7,814 nucleotides of DNA from Sulfurospirillaceae bacterium. Lineage in GTDB: Bacteria > Campylobacterota > Campylobacteria > Campylobacterales > Sulfurospirillaceae. Location of the stretch: the NCBI GenBank assembly GCA_028705785.1, contig JAQWCT010000126.1, forward strand, positions 1 to 7,814, read 5' to 3'. The notes beneath the pieces were generated by a model. It was not told the origin of the DNA. It worked only from the letters and a program-made list of their open reading frames with translations, and did no database searches. The position numbers were made by a program, and so were the translations under genes. Shown piece after piece: positions 1 through 5,011 of the stretch (positions are counted from its first letter, which is position 1; each line of letters opens with the position of its first letter).

Positions 1-416
1 GTTGGCTCACTGTTTTGAAAAAGCGAGAAGGTTACCGTAAAGCATTTGAAAACTTTGAACTTTCAAAAGTTGTTCGCTTCGGTGAAAAAGAGATAGAACG
101 CATCTTAAGTGAGGGCGAAGTCATCAAAAGTCGTCCCAAAATTGAAGCCATTATCGCCAATGCCAAACTTACTCAAGCCATCATCCAAGAGTTTGGCTCA
201 CTCGATGCATATTTATGGGGTTATGTTGGAGGAAAAACCATCGTCAACGATGTGAGTGATTATAGAACTGCTGCTTGCACTTCACCTATCTCAGATGCCC
301 TAACCAAAGACCTCAAAAAACGAGGCTTCAAGTTTGTAGGCTCAACGACCATTTACGCATTTATGCAAGCGTGTGGCATGGTCAATGACCACGAAAACAG
401 CTGTGGATGCAAATAA
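1..416 (+). CDS. tag: DNA-3-methyladenine glycosylase I, C-terminal part (5' end outside window)
   Basis: Base excision repair enzyme that removes 3-methyladenine from alkylated DNA in the cytoplasm. The first complete codon in frame is at position 3 and begins WLTVLKKREGY. This matches the conserved GLSW-[IL]-TVLKKRE segment around Trp46 of E. coli Tag, so roughly 45 N-terminal residues lie upstream of the window and the TTG at 15 is not the start. The C-terminal half is typical: a TSPISDALTKDLKKRGFKFVG stretch, then FMQACGMVNDH. The final His and the Cys four residues later (HENSC) correspond to zinc ligands His175 and Cys179 of E. coli Tag; the other two ligands and the catalytic-pocket Glu38 fall outside the window. 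The stop codon is one base before the next gene, so the two are probably co-transcribed. Family assignment is very secure; completeness cannot be judged. Confidence 0.95.
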   Translation, partial: WLTVLKKREGYRKAFENFELSKVVRFGEKEIERILSEGEVIKSRPKIEAIIANAKLTQAIIQEFGSLDAYLWGYVGGKTIVNDVSDYRTAACTSPISDALTKDLKKRGFKFVGSTTIYAFMQACGMVNDHENSCGCK

Positions 417-417
417 A

Positions 418-783
418 ATGACCTTTAAAATACTCAATGACTACTGTTTAAGCCTGATAGGAGCCATCAAAGAATTCCCCTTTGATGAGACAACAGCTGT
501 TTATAAAGTTGGCAACAAAATCTTCGCCCTTATAGATGAAGAGAGCAACCCTCCTCGCATCAATCTCAAGTGCGATCCTTATTATGCCAGAGAAATTCGG
601 GAGATATACCAAAGTGTTATCGCAGGCTATCATATGAATAAAAAGCATTGGAATACGGTTATCTGCGATGGAGAAGTTGATGATGCAACGCTTTTTGGCT
701 GGATCGATGACTCGCATGATTTGGTGTTTCATTCGCTCTCTAAAAAATTACAAAATCAAATTTACAATGCTTTGCCTCTATAA
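418..783 (+). CDS. MmcQ/YjbR family protein (DUF419-type)
   Basis: A 121-residue protein of the MmcQ/YjbR family, small proteins with a predicted DNA-binding 'double wing' fold whose exact role is not established. Family features: FPFDETTAVYKVGNKIFAL (residues 20-38), INLKCDP (48-54), AGYHMNKKHWNTV (69-81) and a C-terminal IDDSHDLVF segment (96-104). The length is normal for the family. I start at the ATG at 418, which gives the expected MTFKILNDYC N-terminus. The same frame is open back to an ATG at 373, but that would add 15 residues encoded within the 3' end of tag. The gene starts one base after the tag stop and lies 27 bases before the alcohol dehydrogenase, so it sits mid-operon. Adjacency to a DNA glycosylase is compatible with a nucleic-acid role but does not show one. 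Confidence 0.86.
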   Translation: MTFKILNDYCLSLIGAIKEFPFDETTAVYKVGNKIFALIDEESNPPRINLKCDPYYAREIREIYQSVIAGYHMNKKHWNTVICDGEVDDATLFGWIDDSHDLVFHSLSKKLQNQIYNALPL

Positions 784-799
784 ATACTAGCATCAAAAC

Positions 800-805
800 A
801 AGGAG
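800..805 (+). promoter_or_regulatory. Shine-Dalgarno AAGGAG for the alcohol dehydrogenase
   Basis: AAGGAG lies five bases before the ATG at 811 in the 27-base gap after the MmcQ/YjbR gene. It is a near-perfect anti-16S match and fixes the dehydrogenase start. It is stronger than anything visible ahead of the two preceding genes. Confidence 0.85.
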
Positions 806-810
806 AACTT

Positions 811-1956
811 ATGGTTGATTTTACCTACCACAACCCTACAAAAATCGAATTTGGAAAAGACAAAGAGAACCTCATCGGCACAGCTATTGCCAACGATGCC
901 ATCACCAAAGTGTTGCTCTGCTACGGCAGTGAGCGCATCAAAAGCGATGGACTTTATAAGAAAGTGACTGCCAGTTTGAGCGAAAAAGGCATCGCATGGG
1001 TGGAACTCTCAGGCATCGTGAGCAACCCTGTGCTTTCAAAAGTACACGAAGGCATCGCCATCGCTAAAAAAGAAAAGGTAGAAGCTGTACTTGCCATCGG
1101 TGGAGGCTCCGTTTTAGACAGCGCTAAAAGTATCGCCGCTGGTACTTTGTATGCAGGCGATGTATGGGATTTTTTCATCAACAATGCCACCATCGAAAAA
1201 GCGCTTCCCGTGTATGCCATCATGACCCTTGCTGCAACGGGAAGTGAGATGAACGGATTTGCGGTTGTCACGAACGATACGATACAGCAAAAGTACAATA
1301 TCGCGTCCATTCATGTCTACCCAAGACTCTCCATTCTCAACCCAGAACTAACCAAAAGTGTGCCTAAAAATTACCTTGCGTATTCTGCGGTTGACATCAT
1401 CGCGCATGTGATTGAGGGCTATTTAACGGCAAGCGTTCAGCCCCATTTTCAATCGCGCATGGTTGAGGGCATCATTCAAACGGTGATGGAGACGACGGAG
1501 ATTTTGCTCCAAAATCCTGATGATTACAACGCCCGAGCAGAGTTTACCTGGGCGGCGACCCAAGCGCTCAATGGGGTGACAACAGCGGGCACCAACATTT
1601 CCCTCTTCCCAAACCATATGATCGAACACTCCCTTTCAGCACTCTTCAATATTGCGCATGGGGCGGGTTTAGCGATTGTCATTCCTGCGTGGATGACCTG
1701 GTTTCACACACAAAATCCTGCGCAATTCAAGCGTTTTGCACAAAAGATTTTTGGAAAAAGTAGTGCCGAAGAAGGCATCGTAGCCCTTAAAAGCTGGTTT
1801 ACTAAAATTGGCGCACCCGTGAGTTTAAAAGAAGCAGGCATTAGTGCCGATGCCATTCCTGCTATTGCCGCCAATGTCTTTTTAGCAGCTGGGAGACAAG
1901 GCGCAAGTGAGGTTTACACCCAAGAAGTCATCGAAACGATTTTACATAACGCATAA
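811..1956 (+). CDS. Iron-containing alcohol dehydrogenase (YqhD/butanol dehydrogenase-like)
   Basis: A group III (Fe-dependent) alcohol dehydrogenase of 381 residues, close to the 387 of E. coli YqhD; it would reduce aldehydes or oxidise alcohols in the cytoplasm. The N-terminal domain has NPTKIEFG (8-15) and the dinucleotide-binding GGGS (97-100) followed by VLDSAK; ATGSEMN (142-148) is the family signature. Metal ligands are predicted at Asp195, His199, His269 and His283, with the same spacing as in YqhD, and His273 is also conserved. The loop after the first strand (YGSERIK, 38-44) resembles NADPH-preferring YqhD rather than Fe-ADHs with an Asp at this point; cofactor preference is inference. 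The start is fixed by AAGGAG at 800-805. It is the last gene of the tag operon, and its stop codon lies at the foot of a terminator hairpin. The physiological substrate cannot be read from sequence; detoxification of reactive aldehydes is one possibility. Confidence 0.93.
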   Translation: MVDFTYHNPTKIEFGKDKENLIGTAIANDAITKVLLCYGSERIKSDGLYKKVTASLSEKGIAWVELSGIVSNPVLSKVHEGIAIAKKEKVEAVLAIGGGSVLDSAKSIAAGTLYAGDVWDFFINNATIEKALPVYAIMTLAATGSEMNGFAVVTNDTIQQKYNIASIHVYPRLSILNPELTKSVPKNYLAYSAVDIIAHVIEGYLTASVQPHFQSRMVEGIIQTVMETTEILLQNPDDYNARAEFTWAATQALNGVTTAGTNISLFPNHMIEHSLSALFNIAHGAGLAIVIPAWMTWFHTQNPAQFKRFAQKIFGKSSAEEGIVALKSWFTKIGAPVSLKEAGISADAIPAIAANVFLAAGRQGASEVYTQEVIETILHNA

Positions 1957-1975
1957 AGGGGTCACTCCCCTTTTT
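1955..1975 (+). terminator. Rho-independent terminator after the alcohol dehydrogenase
   Basis: Seven-base-pair stem AAAGGGG/CCCCTTT (1955-1961 with 1967-1973), five-base loop TCACT, and a run of five T at 1971-1975. It begins in the dehydrogenase stop codon. The convergent DUF523 gene ends in the loop (its TGA is the complement of 1962-1964), so one arm of the hairpin is also coding sequence on the other strand. On the - strand the arm is followed by only three T, so termination there would be weaker. Confidence 0.75.
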
Positions 1976-2432
1976 GCCTCCAAAATGCTTCCGCCAAGCT
2001 CAACTCTTCTTCACTAAAAACCACAACGCCACTCTCTTGCAGAAGTTTACATGTAATACCAGAATCATTCACTCGCGTGCTCGTAAAGGTACCATCGTAG
2101 ATAATGTCTTTGCCACATGATGGGCTTCTAGCTTTTAAAATCGCCATGCACACACCCTCTTTTTGGGCAATTCTTAGACTCTCTTTGGCGCCTTTTGCAA
2201 AAGCAACGCTTACATCTTCACCGCTCTTACATAAGACCGTGGTCGTGCCTTCAAGCACTTCACAAGGAGAGCGTGGCACACTCAGACCTCCAAGCACTTC
2301 AGGACAAAGAGGCACCAAAACGCCCTCTTGCTTCCACTGCTCCAAAATCTTTACATGTAAAGCATTATTACCACCATCGTACTTGACATTTTCGCCAATC
2401 AAACACGAACTAATAAGAATTTTTGGCTTCAT
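1962..2432 (-). CDS. DUF523 family protein, TudS (thiouracil desulfidase)-like
   Basis: A 156-residue single-domain DUF523 protein. Family blocks: ISSCLIGENVKYDG (7-20), PLCPEVLGGL (41-50) with PRSPCEVL after it, LKARSPSCGKDIIYDGTF (99-116) and a C-terminal SGVVVFSEEE (134-143). Characterised DUF523 members (TudS) hold a [4Fe-4S] cluster by three cysteines and remove sulfur from 2-thiouracil. The equivalent cysteines here are Cys10, Cys43 and Cys106. The 63-residue interval between the last two equals that between TudS Cys49 and Cys112 as I remember it, and the Cys-Pro-Glu glutamate is also kept. Cluster binding and desulfidase activity are inferred; many DUF523 proteins are untested. There is no C-terminal DUF1722 domain as in E. 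coli YbgA. Its ATG shares one base with the purT stop (TAATG), implying translational coupling. Its stop lies in the loop of the facing terminator. Confidence 0.9.
   Translation of the reverse strand: MKPKILISSCLIGENVKYDGGNNALHVKILEQWKQEGVLVPLCPEVLGGLSVPRSPCEVLEGTTTVLCKSGEDVSVAFAKGAKESLRIAQKEGVCMAILKARSPSCGKDIIYDGTFTSTRVNDSGITCKLLQESGVVVFSEEELSLAEAFWRQKGE
2046..2056. repeat. TACATGTA word, copy 1 (TTTACATGTAA)
   Basis: Copy inside the DUF523 gene, where the coding strand reads it as Thr-Cys-Lys (residues 127-129). It is the only copy read in a frame other than Leu-His-Val. The flank lacks the AAG seen in most copies. Confidence 0.6.
2349..2362. repeat. TACATGTA word, copy 2 (14-bp perfect palindrome CTTTACATGTAAAG)
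   Basis: Perfect 14-bp dyad inside the DUF523 gene, encoding Ala-Leu-His-Val (residues 24-27) on the - strand. It is identical to the full palindrome in the purT upstream region. Confidence 0.7.
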
Positions 2433-3592
2433 TAGCCAATCATTGCAGTAACGATTTCTTTCGCTTTTTTCTTCGCAGCTTCGACTTCATCAAGCACCAA
2501 AGATACTGCCATACGACGACCTACATGACTTACGGGCTTGCCAAAAACACGCACAAAGGAGTTCTTTGAAAAAGCGTTTTCAGGGATGCTAAGTACAGGC
2601 AAATGCTCTTCTTTGCTACTTTTAAACGCTCCACTAGCACCTGCACCATAAAAGGTAAAATCAAGTGGTAAACCCAAAACTGCTCTTACATGTAAAGCAA
2701 ATTCGCTCTGAGATTGGGTGATGAGTGTAACCATGCCAGTGTCGTGTGGGCGAGGACTAAGCTCAGAAAAATAGACCTCATCGTCTTTGACAAAAAATTC
2801 AACACCAAAAAGACCTCGCCCACCCAAACCATCAGTCACCGTTTTTGCCATAACTTGTGCTTTAGCTAACACCTCTGGTTTCATAGGAACTGGCTGCCAG
2901 CTCAAAACATAGTCCCCATTTTCTTGGATATGCCCTATTGGCTCACAAAAAACGGTCTCTTTGCCATTGCGAACTGTTAAAAGGGTGATTTCATAGTCAA
3001 ATCGCACAAACTCTTCGACGATAAGCTCACTCGCATCACCTCTGGCTTCTTTGGCTATTTCCCATGATTTTTGGATGTCCGCCTCACTTTTGATGACGCT
3101 TTGTCCATGCCCAGAGGAACTCATAACAGGCTTGACAACACAAGGGATACCCACTATTTTAGTTGCATTTTCTAACTCTTCAAGGGTTTTAACAAAAAGA
3201 TACTTACTGGTTTTAAGCCCTAATTTTTCTGCCGCAAATTCACGAATATTTTTACGATTCATCGTCTTTTTAACCGCATCTGCATTGGGAATCACGCAAA
3301 AACCCTCTTTTTCCGCCTCTATCAACGCTTCAATGCTCAAAGCCTCAATTTCAGGAAGTATATAAGTCGGCTTCTCACGACGAATGACTTCCAAAAGTTC
3401 TTCTTTGTTTTTCATATTAATCACATAGCTTTTATTAGCCACTAAATGCGCTGGAGCTTGAGGATATGAATCCACCGCAACTGTTTCAATGCCTAAACGC
3501 GTTGCTTCGATGACAACTTCTTTGCCTAGTTCGCCACTGCCAACTAACATGATTTTAATACTATTGCTTTTTAAGGGAGTTGTAAATTGCAT
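2432..3592 (-). CDS. purT: Formate-dependent phosphoribosylglycinamide formyltransferase (GAR transformylase 2)
   Basis: ATP-grasp enzyme of de novo purine synthesis: formate + ATP + GAR gives formyl-GAR, ADP and phosphate, so folate is not needed at this step. It has 386 residues against 392 in E. coli. The N-terminal nucleotide/GAR domain has VGSGELGKEV (17-26) and LPEIEAL (79-85). The ATP-grasp core has VVKPVMSSSGHGQS (152-165), VEEFVRFDYEITLLT (192-206), GLFGVEFFV (260-268) and FSELSPRPHDTGMVTL (275-290). Glu265 and Glu277 are the predicted Mg ligands. The glycine-rich loop reads SSSGHGQ where I recall SSSGKGQ in E. coli. The start is supported by AGAGGAA at 3597-3603 on the - strand. It is the first gene of a two-gene unit with the DUF523 gene. 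Using formate as the one-carbon donor suits an anaerobe or formate-respiring organism, though that is inference. Confidence 0.97.
   Translation of the reverse strand: MQFTTPLKSNSIKIMLVGSGELGKEVVIEATRLGIETVAVDSYPQAPAHLVANKSYVINMKNKEELLEVIRREKPTYILPEIEALSIEALIEAEKEGFCVIPNADAVKKTMNRKNIREFAAEKLGLKTSKYLFVKTLEELENATKIVGIPCVVKPVMSSSGHGQSVIKSEADIQKSWEIAKEARGDASELIVEEFVRFDYEITLLTVRNGKETVFCEPIGHIQENGDYVLSWQPVPMKPEVLAKAQVMAKTVTDGLGGRGLFGVEFFVKDDEVYFSELSPRPHDTGMVTLITQSQSEFALHVRAVLGLPLDFTFYGAGASGAFKSSKEEHLPVLSIPENAFSKNSFVRVFGKPVSHVGRRMAVSLVLDEVEAAKKKAKEIVTAMIG
2684..2697. repeat. TACATGTA word, copy 3 (TTACATGTAAAG)
   Basis: Core TTACATGTAA at 2686-2695 followed by AG. It encodes Ala-Leu-His-Val of PurT (residues 299-302), a segment that E. 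coli PurT also carries (EFALHVRA). At this site protein conservation alone could explain the residues, though not the codon choice. Confidence 0.65.
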
Positions 3593-3655
3593 GGATTCCT
3601 CTTTGTTTTGGTTTAAGCAATTTTACAAAAAAGTTGTTTAAGAGTTAATGGTGAA

Positions 3656-3683
3656 TTGTTGAGGGTTTTGTTATCATTATAAA
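3656..3683 (+). promoter_or_regulatory. Candidate promoter for the small membrane protein gene
   Basis: TATAAA at 3678-3683 with TTGTTG at 3656-3661, a 16-base spacer. This would give a leader of roughly 25-30 bases before the GTG at 3718. It overlaps the -10 of the divergent purT promoter, so the two may compete. Prediction by eye only. Confidence 0.4.
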
Positions 3684-3704
3684 ATGTGAAATACTTCTTT
3701 ACAT
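3676..3704 (-). promoter_or_regulatory. Candidate purT promoter
   Basis: The - strand carries a perfect TATAAT (complement of 3676-3681), giving a leader of roughly 75 bases before the purT ATG. No good -35 is visible. The expected position, about 3699-3704, falls inside the 14-bp palindrome at 3697-3710, so a protein bound there could cover the promoter. A second AT-rich -10-like element (TAAAAT) lies nearer the gene at about 3621-3626. Confidence 0.45.
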
Positions 3705-3710
3705 GTAAAG
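3697..3710. repeat. TACATGTA word, copy 4 (intergenic 14-bp palindrome)
   Basis: CTTTACATGTAAAG, a perfect 14-bp dyad in the divergent promoter region. It lies over the purT -35 position, and its right arm (AAAG) plus the next G form the AAAGG Shine-Dalgarno of the gene starting at 3718. It could be an operator, but identical words inside genes weaken that reading. Confidence 0.65.
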
Positions 3711-3717
3711 GTTTTTT

Positions 3718-4002
3718 GTGGAATTTTTTTTCAATGCACTTATCATACTCGCCCTATTTGGCTTTTTATTTTTGTTGTTTAAACCCAAAAAGCAGCCAAA
3801 ATCAAAAGAACAAAAACAAGAAGAAATATGCCTAAACTACAAAGAAAGACTAAATACTGAGCTTTTGGCTATCGAAAATTTCGATGAGCGCCAAAAGAAA
3901 AAAATTGCTTTATTGAAGGTGTTTGCAAAAGAGTTAGAGTTTAATCTTTTCTTTGATAGCGAAGAAACCAAAATGTTGATACAAGATTTGGCTAAGTATT
4001 GA
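3718..4002 (+). CDS. Small single-pass membrane protein, function unknown
   Basis: A 94-residue protein that I cannot assign to a family. It starts at GTG (3718), with AAAGG at 3707-3711 six bases upstream. Residues 3-21 are an uninterrupted hydrophobic helix rich in Phe, Leu and Ile. KPKKQPKSK follows at once, and the positive-inside rule then puts the C-terminus in the cytoplasm. The remaining 70 residues are highly charged (Lys/Glu) and probably helical, with ERLNTELLAIENFDERQKK in the middle and a more hydrophobic FAKELEFNLFF stretch before the end. No catalytic motif or cysteine pair is visible. It is transcribed divergently from purT and converges on rpsI. Support for being a real gene is the promoter, ribosome-binding site, coherent membrane topology and lack of any competing gene here. 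Homologue conservation is untested. Confidence 0.65.
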   Translation: MEFFFNALIILALFGFLFLLFKPKKQPKSKEQKQEEICLNYKERLNTELLAIENFDERQKKKIALLKVFAKELEFNLFFDSEETKMLIQDLAKY

Positions 4003-4030
4003 TTTGGGGAGTATAACCATGTAGAAAATA

Positions 4031-4051
4031 TGCAAGGGAAAATCCCTTGCA
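4031..4051 (-). terminator. Strong hairpin, probable terminator of rplM-rpsI
   Basis: Nine-base-pair perfect stem TGCAAGGGA/TCCCTTGCA with a three-A loop as read on the + strand. On the - strand the stem is followed by TATTTTC, a modest U-rich tail downstream of rpsI. The + strand has no T run after it, so it fits the ribosomal operon better than the small membrane protein gene. Confidence 0.6.
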
Positions 4052-4056
4052 CAAAG

Positions 4057-4082
4057 TACAAAAGCCCAAAAGAGCTTTTGTA
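4057..4082 (-). terminator. Second hairpin downstream of rpsI
   Basis: Stem TACAAAAGC/GCTTTTGTA (4057-4065 with 4074-4082), eight-base loop, starting ten bases past the rpsI stop. The tail is poor on either strand. It may act with the stronger hairpin 5 bases further on, or protect the mRNA 3' end. Confidence 0.4.
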
Positions 4083-4091
4083 AAAAAGCGA

Positions 4092-4484
4092 TTAACGCTT
4101 GGAGAACTGTGGACTTCTTCTTGCTTTCTTTCTACCGTATTTTTTACGCTCAACGATTCTTGAATCGCGAGTAAGTAAGCCAAATGGTTTTAAGATTCCT
4201 CTAAAGTCAGCATCCATAGCAGCAAGTGCTTTAGAAATACCGTGTCTTAGAGCGTCAGCTTGTGCTGAGTAACCGCCACCTTGAGTTGAAGCTTTAATGT
4301 CAAAGCTTTTCTCTTGCTTAGTAAGAACTAAAGGTTGACGAACGCGCATTTTAATTGTTTCATGACCACCAAGCCATGCTTCAAAATCAATACCATTTAC
4401 TTCGATTTTGCCACTACCTGGAGCAGTAACCCAAACCTTAGCAATTGCAGTTTTTCTTTTTCCAGTTGCATATACTTTCGCCAT
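4092..4484 (-). CDS. rpsI: 30S ribosomal protein S9
   Basis: Component of the small ribosomal subunit whose C-terminal tail reaches the P-site tRNA. It has 130 residues, the same as E. coli S9. It carries ATGKRKTAIAKVWV (6-19), RQPLVLT (49-55), the glycine-rich GGGYSAQADALRHGISKAL (69-87), TRDSRIVERKKYGRKKARR (105-123) and the invariant end SPQFSKR. It starts one base after the rplM stop, with AGAGG in the end of rplM about nine bases before the ATG. Nothing unusual is seen. Confidence 0.99.
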   Translation of the reverse strand: MAKVYATGKRKTAIAKVWVTAPGSGKIEVNGIDFEAWLGGHETIKMRVRQPLVLTKQEKSFDIKASTQGGGYSAQADALRHGISKALAAMDADFRGILKPFGLLTRDSRIVERKKYGRKKARRSPQFSKR

Positions 4485-4485
4485 G

Positions 4486-4917
4486 TTACTTTACCTCTGC
4501 CTTGCTAACTTGTGCTGTGTGTGGGTGTTCGCCACCAGCGTAAACTTTAAGCTTTTTGATCATATCTTTAGCAAGATTTGTTTTAGGTAACATGCCTCTT
4601 ACGGCAAGTCTGTACAATTTTGCTGGATTATTGTTTAAAAGATCACCTAATTTTTCGGTCTTAACGCCACCGAAGTATCCAGTATGTCTGTGATACAGTT
4701 TTGAGTCTAGTTTTGTTCCACTAAACTCTACTTTTTCCGCATTGATGATGATAACAAAGTCACCACAGTCAACATTGGGAGTAAAGTAAGGTTTATGTTT
4801 GCCTCTAAGAAGTGTCGCAACCTCAGTAAGAACTTTTCCAAATCTCTTACCTGCGGCATCAACCACGATCCAGTCGCGTTTTACTTCGCTTGGCTTTATA
4901 GCTATTGTAGCTTTCAT
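4486..4917 (-). CDS. rplM: 50S ribosomal protein L13
   Basis: Early-assembling protein of the large ribosomal subunit, 143 residues against 142 in E. coli. Family blocks: WIVVDAAGKRFGK (16-28), GDFVIIINAEKV (52-63), YHRHTGYFGGVK (75-86), LAVRGMLPK (104-112) and LKVYAGGEHPH (123-133). It is the first gene of the L13-S9 pair found almost universally in bacteria, separated from rpsI by one base. The best ribosome-binding match upstream is AAAGG, about 11 bases from the ATG, rather far for a highly expressed gene. It is separated from addA by 74 bases that hold promoter-like sequence. Confidence 0.99.
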   Translation of the reverse strand: MKATIAIKPSEVKRDWIVVDAAGKRFGKVLTEVATLLRGKHKPYFTPNVDCGDFVIIINAEKVEFSGTKLDSKLYHRHTGYFGGVKTEKLGDLLNNNPAKLYRLAVRGMLPKTNLAKDMIKKLKVYAGGEHPHTAQVSKAEVK

Positions 4918-5011
4918 GTTGTTACAACCTTTGCCAAAATTATTTTAACGAAGTGAAAGTGTAGTAAAATAAAGCTTTTATATGGCTTAAATTAAGTGTT
5001 ATATAAGCTTT
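4918..5011 (-). promoter_or_regulatory. addA-rplM intergenic region with candidate rplM promoter and weak hairpin
   Basis: The - strand has two -10-like elements: TATAAA (complement of 4977-4982) and TAAAAT (complement of 4942-4947). Neither has a convincing -35. An imperfect hairpin pairs ATATAAGCTTT (5001-5011) with AAAGCTTTTATAT (4971-4983) through a two-base bulge. It spans the addA stop and is followed on the - strand by TTTTAC, so it may partly terminate addA transcription. All calls are by eye. Confidence 0.35.

Noticed and set aside
373..417. An earlier ATG at 373 as the start of the MmcQ/YjbR gene
   Set aside because: It would add 15 residues read out of frame from the conserved end of tag. 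The family N-terminus matches the ATG at 418.
954..1310. Open - strand frames inside the alcohol dehydrogenase gene
   Set aside because: They are antisense to a well-conserved enzyme, have no family features and no start signals.
2104..2451. Open + strand frames across the DUF523 gene and purT end
   Set aside because: They are antisense shadows with low-complexity, implausible protein sequence; the - strand genes are clearly real.
4003..4091. A small RNA or riboswitch between the small membrane protein gene and rpsI
   Set aside because: The two hairpins are simple, lie at the 3' ends of convergent genes and are adequately explained as terminators.
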